Assembly: GCA_006937955.1 (NCBI GenBank)
Contig: SSNP01000035.1
Span: 3,206,301 to 3,270,300, forward strand
Direction: 5' to 3'
DNA: 64,000 bases
Source of the DNA: Pachypanchax playfairii
Taxonomy: Eukaryota; Chordata; Actinopteri; Cyprinodontiformes; Aplocheilidae
Shown here: positions 38,201-50,090 of the stretch, in pieces
How positions within the stretch are numbered: position 1 is the first letter of the stretch
Layout of the letters: each line of letters begins with the position of its first letter
Program-made: the position numbers and the translations under genes
Notes under the pieces: generated by a model
Told to the model about the DNA's origin: nothing
Database searches by the model: none
Seen by the model: the letters and a program-made list of their open reading frames with translations, nothing else

Positions 38201-38594
38201 CAGAGTGCTGAACAATCAAAACTTAGATCTTTTCTTTAATGCAATATCAAACTCCTTGATTCTACTTTGCAAAGCATGTGTTAAGTGTTGAATGAACGAA
38301 ATGGTATTTATCACCAAAAGAATCTAGTTTCCACTCCACGTCCTGTTATGTTTCTGTTTTCACATTAACAGTAAAAAGGAAAGTGGTTTAAGGATTTGGG
38401 AGAGGTTACTTATTAGTGTCAACTTCATTGTTCATCTATTTACTTAAATGACCAAATAATGTATGTAGCCTTTCACCTTAAAGTCACTTATTGTATATGG
38501 CGATGTGTATATAAATATATAAATATATATATATAACAAAATGCCTTATAAACGAGGGACGTTCAACCCGAATAGAAGATATCTGGATAATAAA
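35269..38594 (+). other. mindy2 3' UTR (long)
   Basis: No gene or transposon is seen. It has many T runs and an AT-rich 'AGATATATATAGATATA' stretch near 37620. The first well-placed AATAAA on the plus strand is at 38589-38594, followed by T-rich sequence, so a 3.3 kb 3' UTR is likely; nearer non-canonical signals could also be used. Confidence 0.45.
38589..38594 (+). promoter_or_regulatory. Candidate mindy2 poly(A) signal
   Basis: AATAAA in GATAATAAAAAGAG, followed within 50 nt by the T-rich TTGTCTTCATTTCTTC. This is the best distal signal before the sltm 3' end. Confidence 0.4.
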
Positions 38595-38769
38595 AAGAGA
38601 AAACAATGTTGCTTTGTCTTCATTTCTTCTTCTCTTTGAATCAAAGTTGCAGGATTTTGGAAAATGATTTTTTTCTACAGACTGTTGTGACAACAGACGT
38701 GACGGATGCAGGTGGAATGTTTCCAGAACAGACTTTCTGTTGACAGAAGAATCAACGTGAGATTCTGTG

Positions 38770-39000
38770 TCTGTATTCAGGCTGCACGGTGCAATTCTGT
38801 TGTGTTCTAACAGAAAGGTTTGGGGTTCAACTCCCAGCTGAGAGCTAACTATGTAGTTTCCTGGTACAGACCAAAAACACACGTGTGAAGTTGGATGATT
38901 TTCAGTTGTTAGTAGGTGTGTGTATGTGAGACCGGGTGTCCATGGCGTATCCGACCTCTGACCTACTGGCTGCTGATGAGACGTCGAGCAAGTGGGTATA
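38770..39000 (+). repeat. Degraded tRNA-head SINE
   Basis: GGCTGCACGGTG, then a B-box-like GGTTCAACTCC at 38824-38834, then 'CAGCTGAGAGC', follow the layout of a common fish tRNA-like repeat. It is too diverged and lacks an acceptor stem, so it is not a functional tRNA. Confidence 0.55.
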
Positions 39001-40368
39001 AAAACATGACTCAAATTTAACTTCTGAACTCATAGAAATTTGTTCTTTTCAGTTTGTGTACTTTTATTAAAAACCCATATTTAAAGTTCTTTATGAAAAT
39101 TACTTTGTTTAATGTTTATAATAACCATCTGTGTATTCCTGACAGGAAGCATCACTGGGAACAGTTCACTAATCTTTCTGCTACACAGACCGAAGGGTGT
39201 TGTGATGATGTTGGATCTCAGTTCCTCTACTTTAAAACATCTTATCAGATCCTCGAGTTTCCCTCATTGCTTCATCAAAGCACATGACCTAAGACTTTTA
39301 AATAACTGTATTTTATTAACCATTTAAACGTGTTAAAATCTGCTCCATCTCTAGAGTCAGTGTGTCAAATTTCACCTGATTTAACTCATAACAAAAATAT
39401 TCAATTATTTTACATCAGAACAGTGTTAAATGGATATTTTGGGCCTAAAGTTCATCATACAAGGTTCAACTAATATTTCCTATGATGTGTTTGACATATT
39501 CGACCTGTAACACTCTAATGTCCTTCAGAATTTAATAAAATGGTGAACATTTTTGTTGTGTTTGAGGATATTGAAGGATTGTTCTAATTAAAGTTTAGAT
39601 TTTCACAAAGCCAACCTTTGAGTTAGAAGTAAACAAACTGAAAACATTAGTTGTCATTTCATTTTTAGTAATATTCATGAACTAGTTACACGTGTTGAGA
39701 AAACATTCTACAAAACCAGTATTAGTGTCCTGGATGTTTGCTGATCCAGATGAAATCATCAAAACTCACACGCTCTGAAATTAAAACCACTGAAATGACA
39801 GAACAGACGCTGGTTTAATCTTCAAGATTTAAACCTTCATTTTCACTTTAAGTCCTTTGAGATTCAACAGAATTAAAAGTCTAATTTTCCTTTGTAGCAG
39901 AACAGGATGATGTGCATTTCATCAGATTCTTTAGTTTCTAATAAAGGCAACCATTTTAACACAAAACAAACATCCAGTTCTGTTCTTCATCTTTGTCATT
40001 CTGATTTCTATAAAATACTAAAATAAGACATTAAACAGTAAAACTGAGTAACTCTAAACTATTGAAAATATGCAAATAACACTTAAAGAGAAGCTTTTTC
40101 ACTTGGAAACTTGTTACAGAGGACCGGGGGCTTTACAACATCCAAATAAAACTTAAGTTGTGTGAACAGAGTAATTCAATGGAAACAGTGAAACCATCAG
40201 GAAAACTGCACACTGAGGTAAACACTCTATACATCATAAAATAAAGATATCAACCTCATGTCTGTGAGCGAGCTGCCCGAAACAGGTGATACTTTAAAAA
40301 ATAAAACCAAAAAGTTCAAAAAAATCTTCAAATATTCAACATTTTGACGTGGAGGAACTCCCTTGCTG
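39001..40368 (-). other. sltm 3' UTR and convergent intergenic sequence
   Basis: No coding sequence seen. Minus-strand AATAAA motifs (TTTATT on the plus strand) at 39312-39317 and 39063-39068 are the likely ends of sltm transcripts, leaving only a few hundred bases between the sltm and mindy2 3' ends. Confidence 0.4.
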
Positions 40369-42465
40369 TTAGAACGGTCTCTGTGTTCCTTTGAAGGTCT
40401 TGAATCCCCCCACGGTGCCGCTGCTGGACATCGAGCTGTTTGTGATCTGGACGACTCTGCTCAATCCAGATGTGTGACTGCAGAGACACAAAAGTTACGT
40501 CTAAATGGCTGCTAGTAAGTTCCACCATCGATCTCTTATTACTCGATGTATTACACGTACCTAGCAGGAGGCAGGATGCCACCTCGGTTGTCTCCCATCC
40601 TGCGAGTGTCAGAGAAGACCCCTCCCTGAGAACCAGAACCACCATGCCAGTCCTTCCTCATTCCCTGATCCCTGCTGGGACGCTCCACCACAACCTGGCG
40701 CCCGGAGCTGAACGGCTGCAGACACACAGTAAGAAAATCTGATTAAATGTTTAAAAAAAAAAAACCAAACATGGCAGAATCAATTAAAGAGAGTTAAACA
40801 AACCTGATCCTCCATCCCCATGGACCTCCTTTCATCTCGATCAGTATAGTTGCTCCTTCCACGGTTCATTGGGGGCCCCTCCCTGACTGGCCGGTCTGTA
40901 CGAATGCGCAGGGGTCCTCTGCAAAAAACGGGACATTTTATACAACTCCGCTTTTCCTCTCAGTCTAATTATGCTGCTTCTTCAAAGACAAGTTTATACC
41001 GTATATCTCCCTTGTTAGTGTTTATTCCTGCATCATTTTTCCACGTCTGCCCTCCATCTCTTGGTGTGCGGTTGTGTGACATGGCTGGAATCGCAGGCCG
41101 TGCACCCACAGGGCGATCGTGCATCGGCGCCGGGCGTCTCTCATCTCTGTCCCTGCGATCAGTGTCGAAGCCTTTGGGGTATCTATCGAAGCCTGCGGCC
41201 TCTCTGTGAGGAGCCGGGCGACTTTTCTTTGCTTCTGGTTCCCCTTCAAACCTGTTACGTCTTGAAATGAAAACAACGAGGCTCAATAAGATTCTACACA
41301 TCAGACAAGCACCGATCAGACCAATAAATTATCTTAGATTCTATAGAACACCAACATTTTCTTTGAGAAACGATTTCTCCTAAACTTCTGCATCAAATCA
41401 CACGCAGTGAAGGTGTGAAACTGAATACCAGAATGTTTTTCTTTCTGTTGAGGTACTGTATAGTATTCATATATACTGATACGCTCAAACAAAGTAGTAT
41501 AAATTTCCCTATAAATGTCTGGCTCTGTGTGTAATCAGATATTCCTTTAGATAAAAGAAGTTCCGCTTAAATAAAATTTTCCTTTTGTATTATTCTTTTT
41601 TCCCCTCCATTCCATATGACCATAAAAAGAAGGAAAAAAAAATGAAGAATGAAGATGGAAACAAAGTTAAATTTTAGGAACAAATAATTACATTTAGTAA
41701 AAATTAAAACAGATTTCTTAGACCCCAAAAGTCCACCTGAAAATTAAAAACAACAGTTTATTATCTCCAGATTCCAGCTAATTTATTACTTGAGTGTGTT
41801 AAGTTGAACAATCTAACTGCAAATAATTAAAAGAAACATCTGTTTGTTTTTAATCCCTCTGTATGTCCGCCTCTCTGTAAGTGATCGTGTTTTAACAGCA
41901 TCCTGCTTCGTGCTGCTTGTAGCTGCACATTAACATAAAGCATGAAAAGAAGAAGATTGAACACTGTTCAGCTGCATGTCGTGTCATTCATCTAGGAAGA
42001 TGTTTTATATCATTAGTTTCTCTTCTATGGTGTAAAAAGCCACATGTTGAACTTGTACGACTGTTTATTTTACTGTGAAATCTCAGCTGTGTGAAGCACA
42101 CATACCTGTCGTAGGCGGGGTTGGGTTGTTGGGCACCAGGGTCTGGAAACCGACCCCTCTCACGAGGATTAGCGTTTGTGAAGCGGTTCTGCTGCCGGTT
42201 GTAATTGGAGCCTTGGTTCAAACGGACCTCAGACTCAGGCTGGATCTTCTTGTTGCCGTTCCAATAAGGATCATCACGCCGCCTGAAATATCAGGCACCA
42301 ACATTCCTCATGACTCAATAGGACTTAATGATTAAACTGTTACTATCAGTTAAAATATTACGTTTACTCAGATTATTATATTTACACTCAATCTAAAATG
42401 AACCTGATGAACCTCAGACAGTATTTGGTCACAAACATTCATCACAATCCTGCTGATGAGATTAA

Positions 42466-42496
<31 letters not shown>

Positions 42497-45400
42497 CCCT
42501 TGTTCCACCTCACGTCCTCTCTTGAGGTTGTTTCTCTTCTCCTGTTCAAATCGGAGCTGCTCCTGCTGCCGGCGAAGCTCCTCCCGTTCACGTGCCATCC
42601 GCTCAGCCTCTTTACGTCTTTCCTGATAGAATTGGTTTAAGATATAATTAAATCTTTATGATCATGAGCAACAAGAAAACATGTTTTAAAAACATAGTAT
42701 CATATACAAAGCAATTACAATTTAAAATGAGAATAATACTGTTTCGTGCAACAGTTAAAACAAACTAAAGAAGCTCCTCTGCCAGATGCTCTTGCTTGAC
42801 TCAGACAAATATCAGACGTATGATCCGTACCTCGATGTGAAGTTTCTGTTAAAACAGAAAATCCAGTTTGATAATAGAGATAAAATCTTTTAAAAAAAAA
42901 AAGTGGCTTGTGAGCAAGACTAGGAGAGCCATCAACACTGATGATCCACAGCAGCACGAGCAACATCACAGCTGCAGGCTGGTTCCACAGACAGAAGGAA
43001 TAAAATGGCGTTTGCCCGTGAAGTTTGGGTGAAGCAGTCGGAGATAAAGATTCATAAGCAACAAGAAAAGAAATCCTCTCTGCGGAACAAGCTGAAGTAG
43101 ACTCCAGAGAAAGTGCACAGCATTGTTGCCTAGCAACACTGTGCTTCTTAAATAACCACAGGTTTTCCTGGACCCCAAGCTCTTTTCCTCTTATGGGGTT
43201 GACAGTATATCCAGTCTAAATGATGATTGATGAATAAGGAGCATCTCAAACAATAAAATAAAAGTTGGTACATTAGCCAACTAAACAGGCGCCATCTTTA
43301 TGATTAACTAGACGTAGAAACAAGCCAAGCCAGTTGAAGTGGAAACAGAACGTGCACTTACTCAAGGCTGGCAGCAGTTTTAAGTCCCGCCCCCTCCATG
43401 TAAATAAATAGGAAATTTTCCTGACTAAAATATAAAATTACTCCTCAGATCAGTGTCTAACTCATGTAGTTCTTACAAGCTGCCTCATTCAAATATTTTT
43501 TTCCTAAATGAGAAAACCCTGAAACTTGATACTGACAGTTTGGAGCCGCGAGCATAAATCTGTTAAAATTAATTATACCTGCTCCAAGCGCATCCTCTCT
43601 CTCTCAAGCCTCTCCCTCTCCAGACGCTCCCTCTCAAGCTTCTCTCTCTCCATGTCCAGTCTCTGTCGCTCCCGGAGCAGGTTCTCACGTTCACGCATCA
43701 GACGAATTCGCTCACGCTCCCGACGCTCTTGTTCTGCTATTTCACGTCGCCTTGAAAAAAAAAGAACTAAATAAATAAACACTATCACATTATTCTAATT
43801 AAAAAGGTAGTCGTAATTGTTCATGGGTTACCTGCGCATCTCTGTAGCTCTGCGGATACGTTCCATTTGAGCAAAACGTTCACGCATCCTCTCCTCTTTC
43901 TGCTCCTTCATCTTATCAAAAGGCAAGATGTCCATGTTTTGTCCTCTGTTGGCAAAATTTCGCTGTCTCTGTCTTAATATCGCCAACTAAAAGGAAAAAT
44001 ATACATTTTAGTAATGAATGAGTATAACTCTGGATATAAATATATTACACTGAACACAGTGAAAACAGTTCTTTACCTCTTCAGGAGGAATCAGCCATTT
44101 TGGCTGCCTCTGAACATTGGCATGCATGAAGGGCTAGAAAAAAACAGAAGTTGCATTTAACTTCCATGACAATTAAAAAACATTTTAGAATTATAAAAAT
44201 ACAAATCAGATTTTCTGAACTTTGTACCCTTTTGAAAGGTCTTGTTTTGCCAAAATTCTGTTCTCTTTTAGTGTTATCCACCATCCTGTCTGGGCTCTTA
44301 GTCCCTGGGGGAAAAAAACAAACAAACAAATATTTAGATGTATTTAAACTAAAGATTGTCTGGTGCAGACTTAAAAAAACAAAGCAACTTACGTCCATGC
44401 TTTTTCTCATCCTTTTTGGCAGAATCTTGACCTGAGTTTGATGAAACAGGCTCTGATTTTTTATTCTTAGATTCCGGATTTTTGGATGAATCCTTGTCTT
44501 TTTCTGATTGTTTATCAGATTTCTTTTCTTCTTTTTTGTGAGCTGGCTGTGCTCTAACAGTACAACAACAAAAAGTTTAATATGATTAAAATGAACAGAT
44601 GAACATTTTACCTTTCTTTGTTACTCACTTGTTTGTCCCAGCAGAGATGTGCTTATTATTCGATTTGTTGGAACTTGTTTTATCCTCCATTTCCTTCTTT
44701 GAAGACTCTTTTTTGAATGGATCACTTTTGGACTTGAAAAGGTTAAAAAAACAAAATTAAACTGGAACAATTAGAATTTCTGTGATAAATGTCAAGTATT
44801 TTATCTTACATAACTACTGTAGAAATAAATTTATAGATATTAAATCTTTCTTACCCGTTCTACATAAATCTGCTGCCCGTGGAGTTCCGTACAGTCGAGG
44901 TGGGAGATGCATCGCGCCACCTCGGTGCTCGAAGACATCGTCACCAAGCCGTAACATTTTGAACTAGGACTGCGTGCGTTTGTAACCACCTTGGCACTTA
45001 AAACCTGTTGCAAATGTTTTTTTTAAAGACAATGCTTAGAAAGTTGAGTGATACTTGTGTGTTTAACATTTTTTAAGACACGAGATTTATTTACCTTTCC
45101 GTATTTGCCAAATAAATTCTTTAGATCTGCTGCTTTGGTGTTTGAAGACAAGCCGCTCACCCATAAGTTATGAGAAGACGTGCTGGTGCTGCTGCCAGCT
45201 GATGATAAAATAACTTTATTAATATTTTCAACAGAGCGTGTGACAAAAAGATGTACGCCATCAAGCTGAGTTTAATAAATGCGTGGATGTCTTACCCTTT
45301 TCATCCTTTGCAGCTTTTCCATCTCTGTCTTTTGAAGAACTATAAAAAACAAACGTTTCAACAACAAAGAAAATGAGCGAAGGTAAATAAAAACATGGTG

Positions 45401-48400
45401 CACCGTGACAGACAAACAACTTGGACCATAAAGCAAGTTTTCAATTGATGGAGGGGAAAAAAGTCCTTTAGGGAAGGTGTAGAACTGAACCATTGTCTCA
45501 AAGGCTTCATTGTTTTTTTCCGGTGGTGAGAGGGGACAAGTTGAGCCAATTTATTCCCTGGATCAATGAAATCTTCAGAGGTTTGTTCGACTTCAGTGAA
45601 TCATTTGACCAAAAGGAAAAAATATATATACCAAAAAAACCAATCACGTCATCATGGTGTCTAATGCTGTTTTACACTGCCATGTGTAGAAACAGCAAAA
45701 GGCTTTAGATCTGCCAGAAAAGTCAAAGTAACAAAATAAAAGTTGTTTTCTCAGCTCCAGGTTAACGTCACAATTTAACCAACTTCAGAGAAATAAACCA
45801 AAGTAGTTAATTGCAGGATTAGGTACATCAGTGAACATTTTCCTTATGGTGACATTTTAAAAAATCTTGAGGCTACCCACAAAGTTGCGTTCTTAGAGAG
45901 CAGGACTTGGTAGGAGTATCAAAGAACTGACATAGAAAGACAAACCTCTTTGCTTGACCTGAGGCCCCAGAAGCAGAGGGGCCTTTCTTCCCAGAATCCT
46001 TTTCTTTGTCTTCGGATTCATCTTTCATCATGTCGTCTCTGTTGTTGTTCTTCGTGGACTCATCTCTGGATCCATCGTCTGTCTTACCATCTTCATTGGC
46101 CTCGATGTCTTCCTCTTTCGCGTCATCATCTCGGCTCCTCTCAGCACTGGTCCCCATCTCATCAGTGCCCTTCTCGGCTTCTGGATCTGGAAGTTTCACA
46201 TGTTTACCTGTTTCCAGGAGGTCGTCACCATCAACTTCTAGGGTGATGGCATCTTCATTTGGGATTGAGACGGACAGATGATCATCCTCAGCTTCTCTGG
46301 AGGAACTTAGGGCTTCGTCTACCTCTGGCACTTCGGTCTCAGCCTCTAGGTCGGCATCCTCATCTGCCTCTGGCTCCGTCTCCTCATCTGCCTCGGGTTC
46401 AGGCTCTGAATCCCCATCAGCCACCATAGCTTCAGACTCTGGTTCAGCCTCAGAGTGAGCAAGGCTGTCCTCACAGGGCGGAGGCTTAGAATTTTCACGA
46501 TTACCATCATCTGTATCAGTTACATCTGAGGGATTTAATAAGGATACACATGGCAAAAACACAACATCAACATGTCGCATGTTACTTGACCTAAAAAGTA
46601 GAATATAAAGCACATTTAGTGTTAATGGTCATCGAGGGCGTAGATATCACAGGAAGACAACAAACATAATCTTCATTGAAAATGGGATGATTTAGTGCTC
46701 CTCAGTTCATGACATACTGGATTCAAGCCACTCTTCACAGTGAAGGTGAAACTCCAGAAGACTCCTAAAATGTCCAACAGTTCACGGGACAACGTCCAAA
46801 ACTAAAAAAAAAAAAATGCAGTTCTTCATTTTTGTCCGATGCGTACATTACATCTACAGTCACTCCAAGGAAGGCTGTAAAAATTCAGAGAATCCTCCTT
46901 TGTTTCTTCTACAATCCATCTTTGTGTCTCAGCAGGAGTAAAATCAAGAAGATTCTTCTCTTTCATCACATTTTATTTGCTGAAATGTTTCCATCCAACA
47001 GTACACAGTAAAAAAAGGTGGCTCTTTGAGTGTCCTCGTCAATTTCCAGCCAAGGCATATGTGCTTCTTCCTGCTCACATCAGAATGAGTCAGTAGTAAA
47101 AACTGTCTCTTAGCTGATGCCTCTAGATTCATGGTCAGGACATCAATACAAAACGTTAGGAGTGCAGCAGTCCAGGATTTAAGTGAGATCCTAGTTTCCC
47201 TGAATGGCTTTTTCACCTTGACAACACCTTTTAAAATGGTATCTGAGTCCTGTGGCAAAGGGAGTGATGTATTCAGATCTGTCCAATACAAGTGAAGCAA
47301 GTCTATCCAACCATGTTCTCAGTCCGAGTTGAAAGTAAATCACAATGATCCTGAAGCTTGCACGCTCTTGTTCTTCCAACTGACACAATGTAAACTTATA
47401 ATTTTTCTGGCTTCATTTCCTTGGAGAACGTAGAAGGTTTGATGCGAGGGCCGATGGAATTGGAATAAAGACAATTTTTCCTTAAGCTGTTGAGGAACTT
47501 CAGGAACTTGAAAACCTAAATTCGAAAACAACCTAGAACCAACGGTTTCCATGTGAAACGGTAAAAAAAAAAAAAATGAAATTAAAAACATTCAGTGGTT
47601 CTTCAAACATGTCCGTCTCATCACTCCTTTGTAAATGTTGTTAACCTACACAGGAGCAGTAGGTCTCAAAAACAACATGTATTTAAAATGTATACACCAG
47701 GGTGAGGATGTCATCATACATGTCTGCTGTGAGGAAAAACAAAATCTTATATTAACACCCAAGTGTTACCTTACATACCTTTTTCTGATTCATACTCATC
47801 AGTTTCCTAAAAAAAACAAAGAAATTGAAATGAGATGTATAAATGTTTACAGGTTTACTTTGTTAAGGAAGCCTCACATAAAAAAGGCTTCATGTTTTAC
47901 ACATACTCTTAAAACAGACATCCAAAAGAAATCAACAGGAGTATAAAAATACTCTCTTACATTTAAATATAAACTACATAATATACTATATATAAACTAA
48001 ATATAGGACACTGGGAAAATTAAATGCAAAATTTAATTTGTCATATACTGCAATAGTTCAATACTGATCAAAGTGAAAATTCGTGAGTATCTAGATACTT
48101 TGAAAAGAGAGGGTAAAAACGAGGGAAAAACAAAACAAAGACATGTTACACCCACCTTCGAAAATGTGTCTTCTGTTGTGGTGTCCACATCAGAATCCTT
48201 CCTCCCTAAAAGAATAAATAATACAAAAGATAAATAGGAAAACTACAACATTTAAACTTGATAAGACACAATGACTATTGTATGAAACATTGAAAATACT
48301 TACCACCTTTAGCTTTTCCACTTTTCCTTGCTGACGCATCAGCTGAACGCTGGATTTGAATGTGTTCTGGGTCCCCACCTTCATCCTGAATAGCCTTAAA

Positions 48401-50090
48401 AAGTTGTTTCAATAACAAAGAAGAGTAGTTAACATACAATGTGTGACGTTAAGAAGTTGTTTTTTATAATATTTGAGACTCATTAATAGTTAAAGTTACA
48501 CACAGCGGATTCTATTTCAGTCACTGTTGGTTTAAAAATGTGCTTAAAGACAAATGCACTCATTTTCACGTTCAATAATAAATAAGAACATCGCCATGAA
48601 CCATTATTGCGGCTGTAACTCCCCATTGAAATCTTTCTCTCAGCAAAAACTGACCGTGTGAGGGTAGAAATGTGTTTTTAGACCTCAAGAATTTGGTTGT
48701 TCCAACAAGAGCTCTAGTCTTGACTCTATCCCTTTCTTAAATTTACATATACTTGAACCGCAATGTTTTTTTTTCATAGAAAATTGGGTCAATGAAGAGA
48801 TCCAACAGACATGTTAGCCAAGATCTGTCTGATGTGACCACCATTTATCCCCCTTAGAAGGTTCAGATAGGCTAGTTGACAAAAATATACACAAGTAGTT
48901 TAGGATATAAAAAAAAACAATCAAGAACCAGTGTTTAACACAGTCGTAATACCTAAACAGGCGATCCACTGATATTTTTTTAATTATTCACATATTCTGC
49001 AATCTCTATATTTTGAAATAATCACACATTCTCTGTTAAACTGCACAAGATCTAATTGGGCAATCAGCAACACTCTCTCATATGGTCACATGATCTAAAG
49101 CTTCCCTCTTCCTGCATGAATTATCCTGTGCCTGAAGCAAGTCAACCAAAAAAGGTGTAAAAATAGGACAGTAAACCTGGAGTCAGTTGCTTCTTATAGC
49201 TCGTATGTAGAAAATAAAACTGCAGGAATTTTAACTTGTATGTAACTCCACAATATTTTATTAAAACATAGGATAGTTGAGCAAATACCTCTTAATACTG
49301 GAGAAAAACACTGACCCAAATTTTAAAGAAAAAATGAGGAGCCTCTGATGTTCAGGTGCATTTAATCACATGACTCTCACATAGTGACACTGCATGAATT
49401 ATTTGTATATAATAATTAAGAAATCGTGCAAATCTCGTTCCAAGCAATTGGAAACCTGCACACATTTTTCTTTATATATGAAGTAAAAAAAAAATCGAAC
49501 ATTTAACCCTTTAACCGCAAACGTGGCAGAACTGCATAAGCTCCATTCTCTGAATAAAAATGTAATAAAAGGGCCTTTAAATGTATCACTGGTACTTTTA
49601 CTTGTGTACAGTTATACGTAAAATACCACAGTAAATGAAACTGTGTCAATGACGATAAATTTTCTGAGAAAACCCGGGCTGTTAAAGGGTTCATCTTTGC
49701 GCATGAACCCGCGGTGAACGAGTCANNNNNNNNNTGTAAAATATTATTCCTCAATTTGTTCGTGCATATATGTAAATATATTTAGACCGTTTAAAAACAA
49801 TGAAATTACCACAGAGGCCATTATGTTGCTAAAGTACAAAACCAGGTAATAAGAAATTTATGTAGAAACTAACTAGCAATAGCAATTAGCTTGTCTGCAA
49901 TGCAGGCACACCTTACTCGCAATTTCTGAGGAAAACCCAAATTAATTACATTTACCTGTTTTAATCTAGAAATGAGAACATTTTTCACACCAAATGTATC
50001 CAAATTTCTTCGTTTGAGTTCAGATTTAAGGTCAACAACCCTTAATTCCGAGATTTTCTTTGAATCTGCTGAAATGGCACCCGACGCCAT
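40369..50090 (-). CDS. sltm: SLTM, SAFB-like transcription modulator, complete, 20 exons
   Basis: Nuclear scaffold/RNA-binding protein of the SAFB family that modulates transcription. Exons in order: 50090-49956, 48394-48304, 48205-48156, 47806-47779, 46525-45946, 45339-45296, 45198-45095, 45004-44855, 44732-44629, 44553-44393, 44304-44228, 44133-44077, 43986-43832, 43750-43579, 42622-42498, 42282-42106, 41260-41000, 40918-40804, 40715-40561, 40477-40369; 2850 nt, 949 aa. The SAP domain is in exon 1 (VVDLKSELKRRNLDTFGVK). Exon 5 is a 193-residue acidic region with NEDAITLEVDGDDLLETGK. The RRM is in exons 7-8 (LWVSGLSSNTKAADLKNLFG; RNP1 KCYGLVTM). It is followed by a Lys/Ser/Asp linker, the highly charged Glu/Arg coiled coil of exons 13-15, an Arg/Gly-rich region and the family C-terminus GGFKTFKG. 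Slightly shorter than mammalian SLTM (about 1030 aa). Paralogues SAFB/SAFB2 are possible but less likely given the neighbours. Confidence 0.95.
42463..42497. repeat. (TAAA)n microsatellite abutting an sltm splice donor
   Basis: Eight or so AAAT/TAAA units. On the minus strand the run reads GTATTTATTTATTT and its first bases are the exon 15 donor itself (exon ends at 42498). Confidence 0.85.
46526..47778 (-). other. sltm intron 4, no feature seen
   Basis: About 1.25 kb between the 28-nt exon 4 and the acidic exon 5. Open frames here are short and lack family features. Confidence 0.45.
49507..49689. mobile_element. Candidate piggyBac-type MITE in sltm intron 1
   Basis: TTAA then CCCTTTAACCGC at the left end; at the right end the inverted GCTGTTAAAGGG followed by TTCA (one change from TTAA). 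Termini match at 11 of 12 positions over a 183-bp body with no coding capacity. A TTAA target plus CCCT/AGGG ends fits the piggyBac style. Confidence 0.4.
49726..49734. other. Assembly gap (9 N)
   Basis: Run of N in sltm intron 1, just beside the candidate MITE. No coding loss. Confidence 0.99.

Noticed and set aside
38824..38834. Possible tRNA gene (B-box-like GGTTCAACTCC)
   Set aside because: No matching acceptor stem or anticodon arm. The context is a degraded SINE; the same applies to the B box near 13067.
43600..43740. Tandem CTC/TCT-rich tract as a repeat or CRISPR-like array
   Set aside because: It is the codon pattern of the Glu/Arg coiled coil in sltm exon 14 read on the plus strand.
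45950..46281. Ser/His-rich plus-strand open frames over sltm exon 5
   Set aside because: They are antisense shadows of the acidic GAA/GAT-rich coding exon, whose phase, splice sites and motifs fit SLTM.
47104..47113. CTGTCTCTTA as another Tn5 mosaic-end residue
   Set aside because: Only 10 bases, not next to an N and in ordinary intron sequence, so chance is sufficient.
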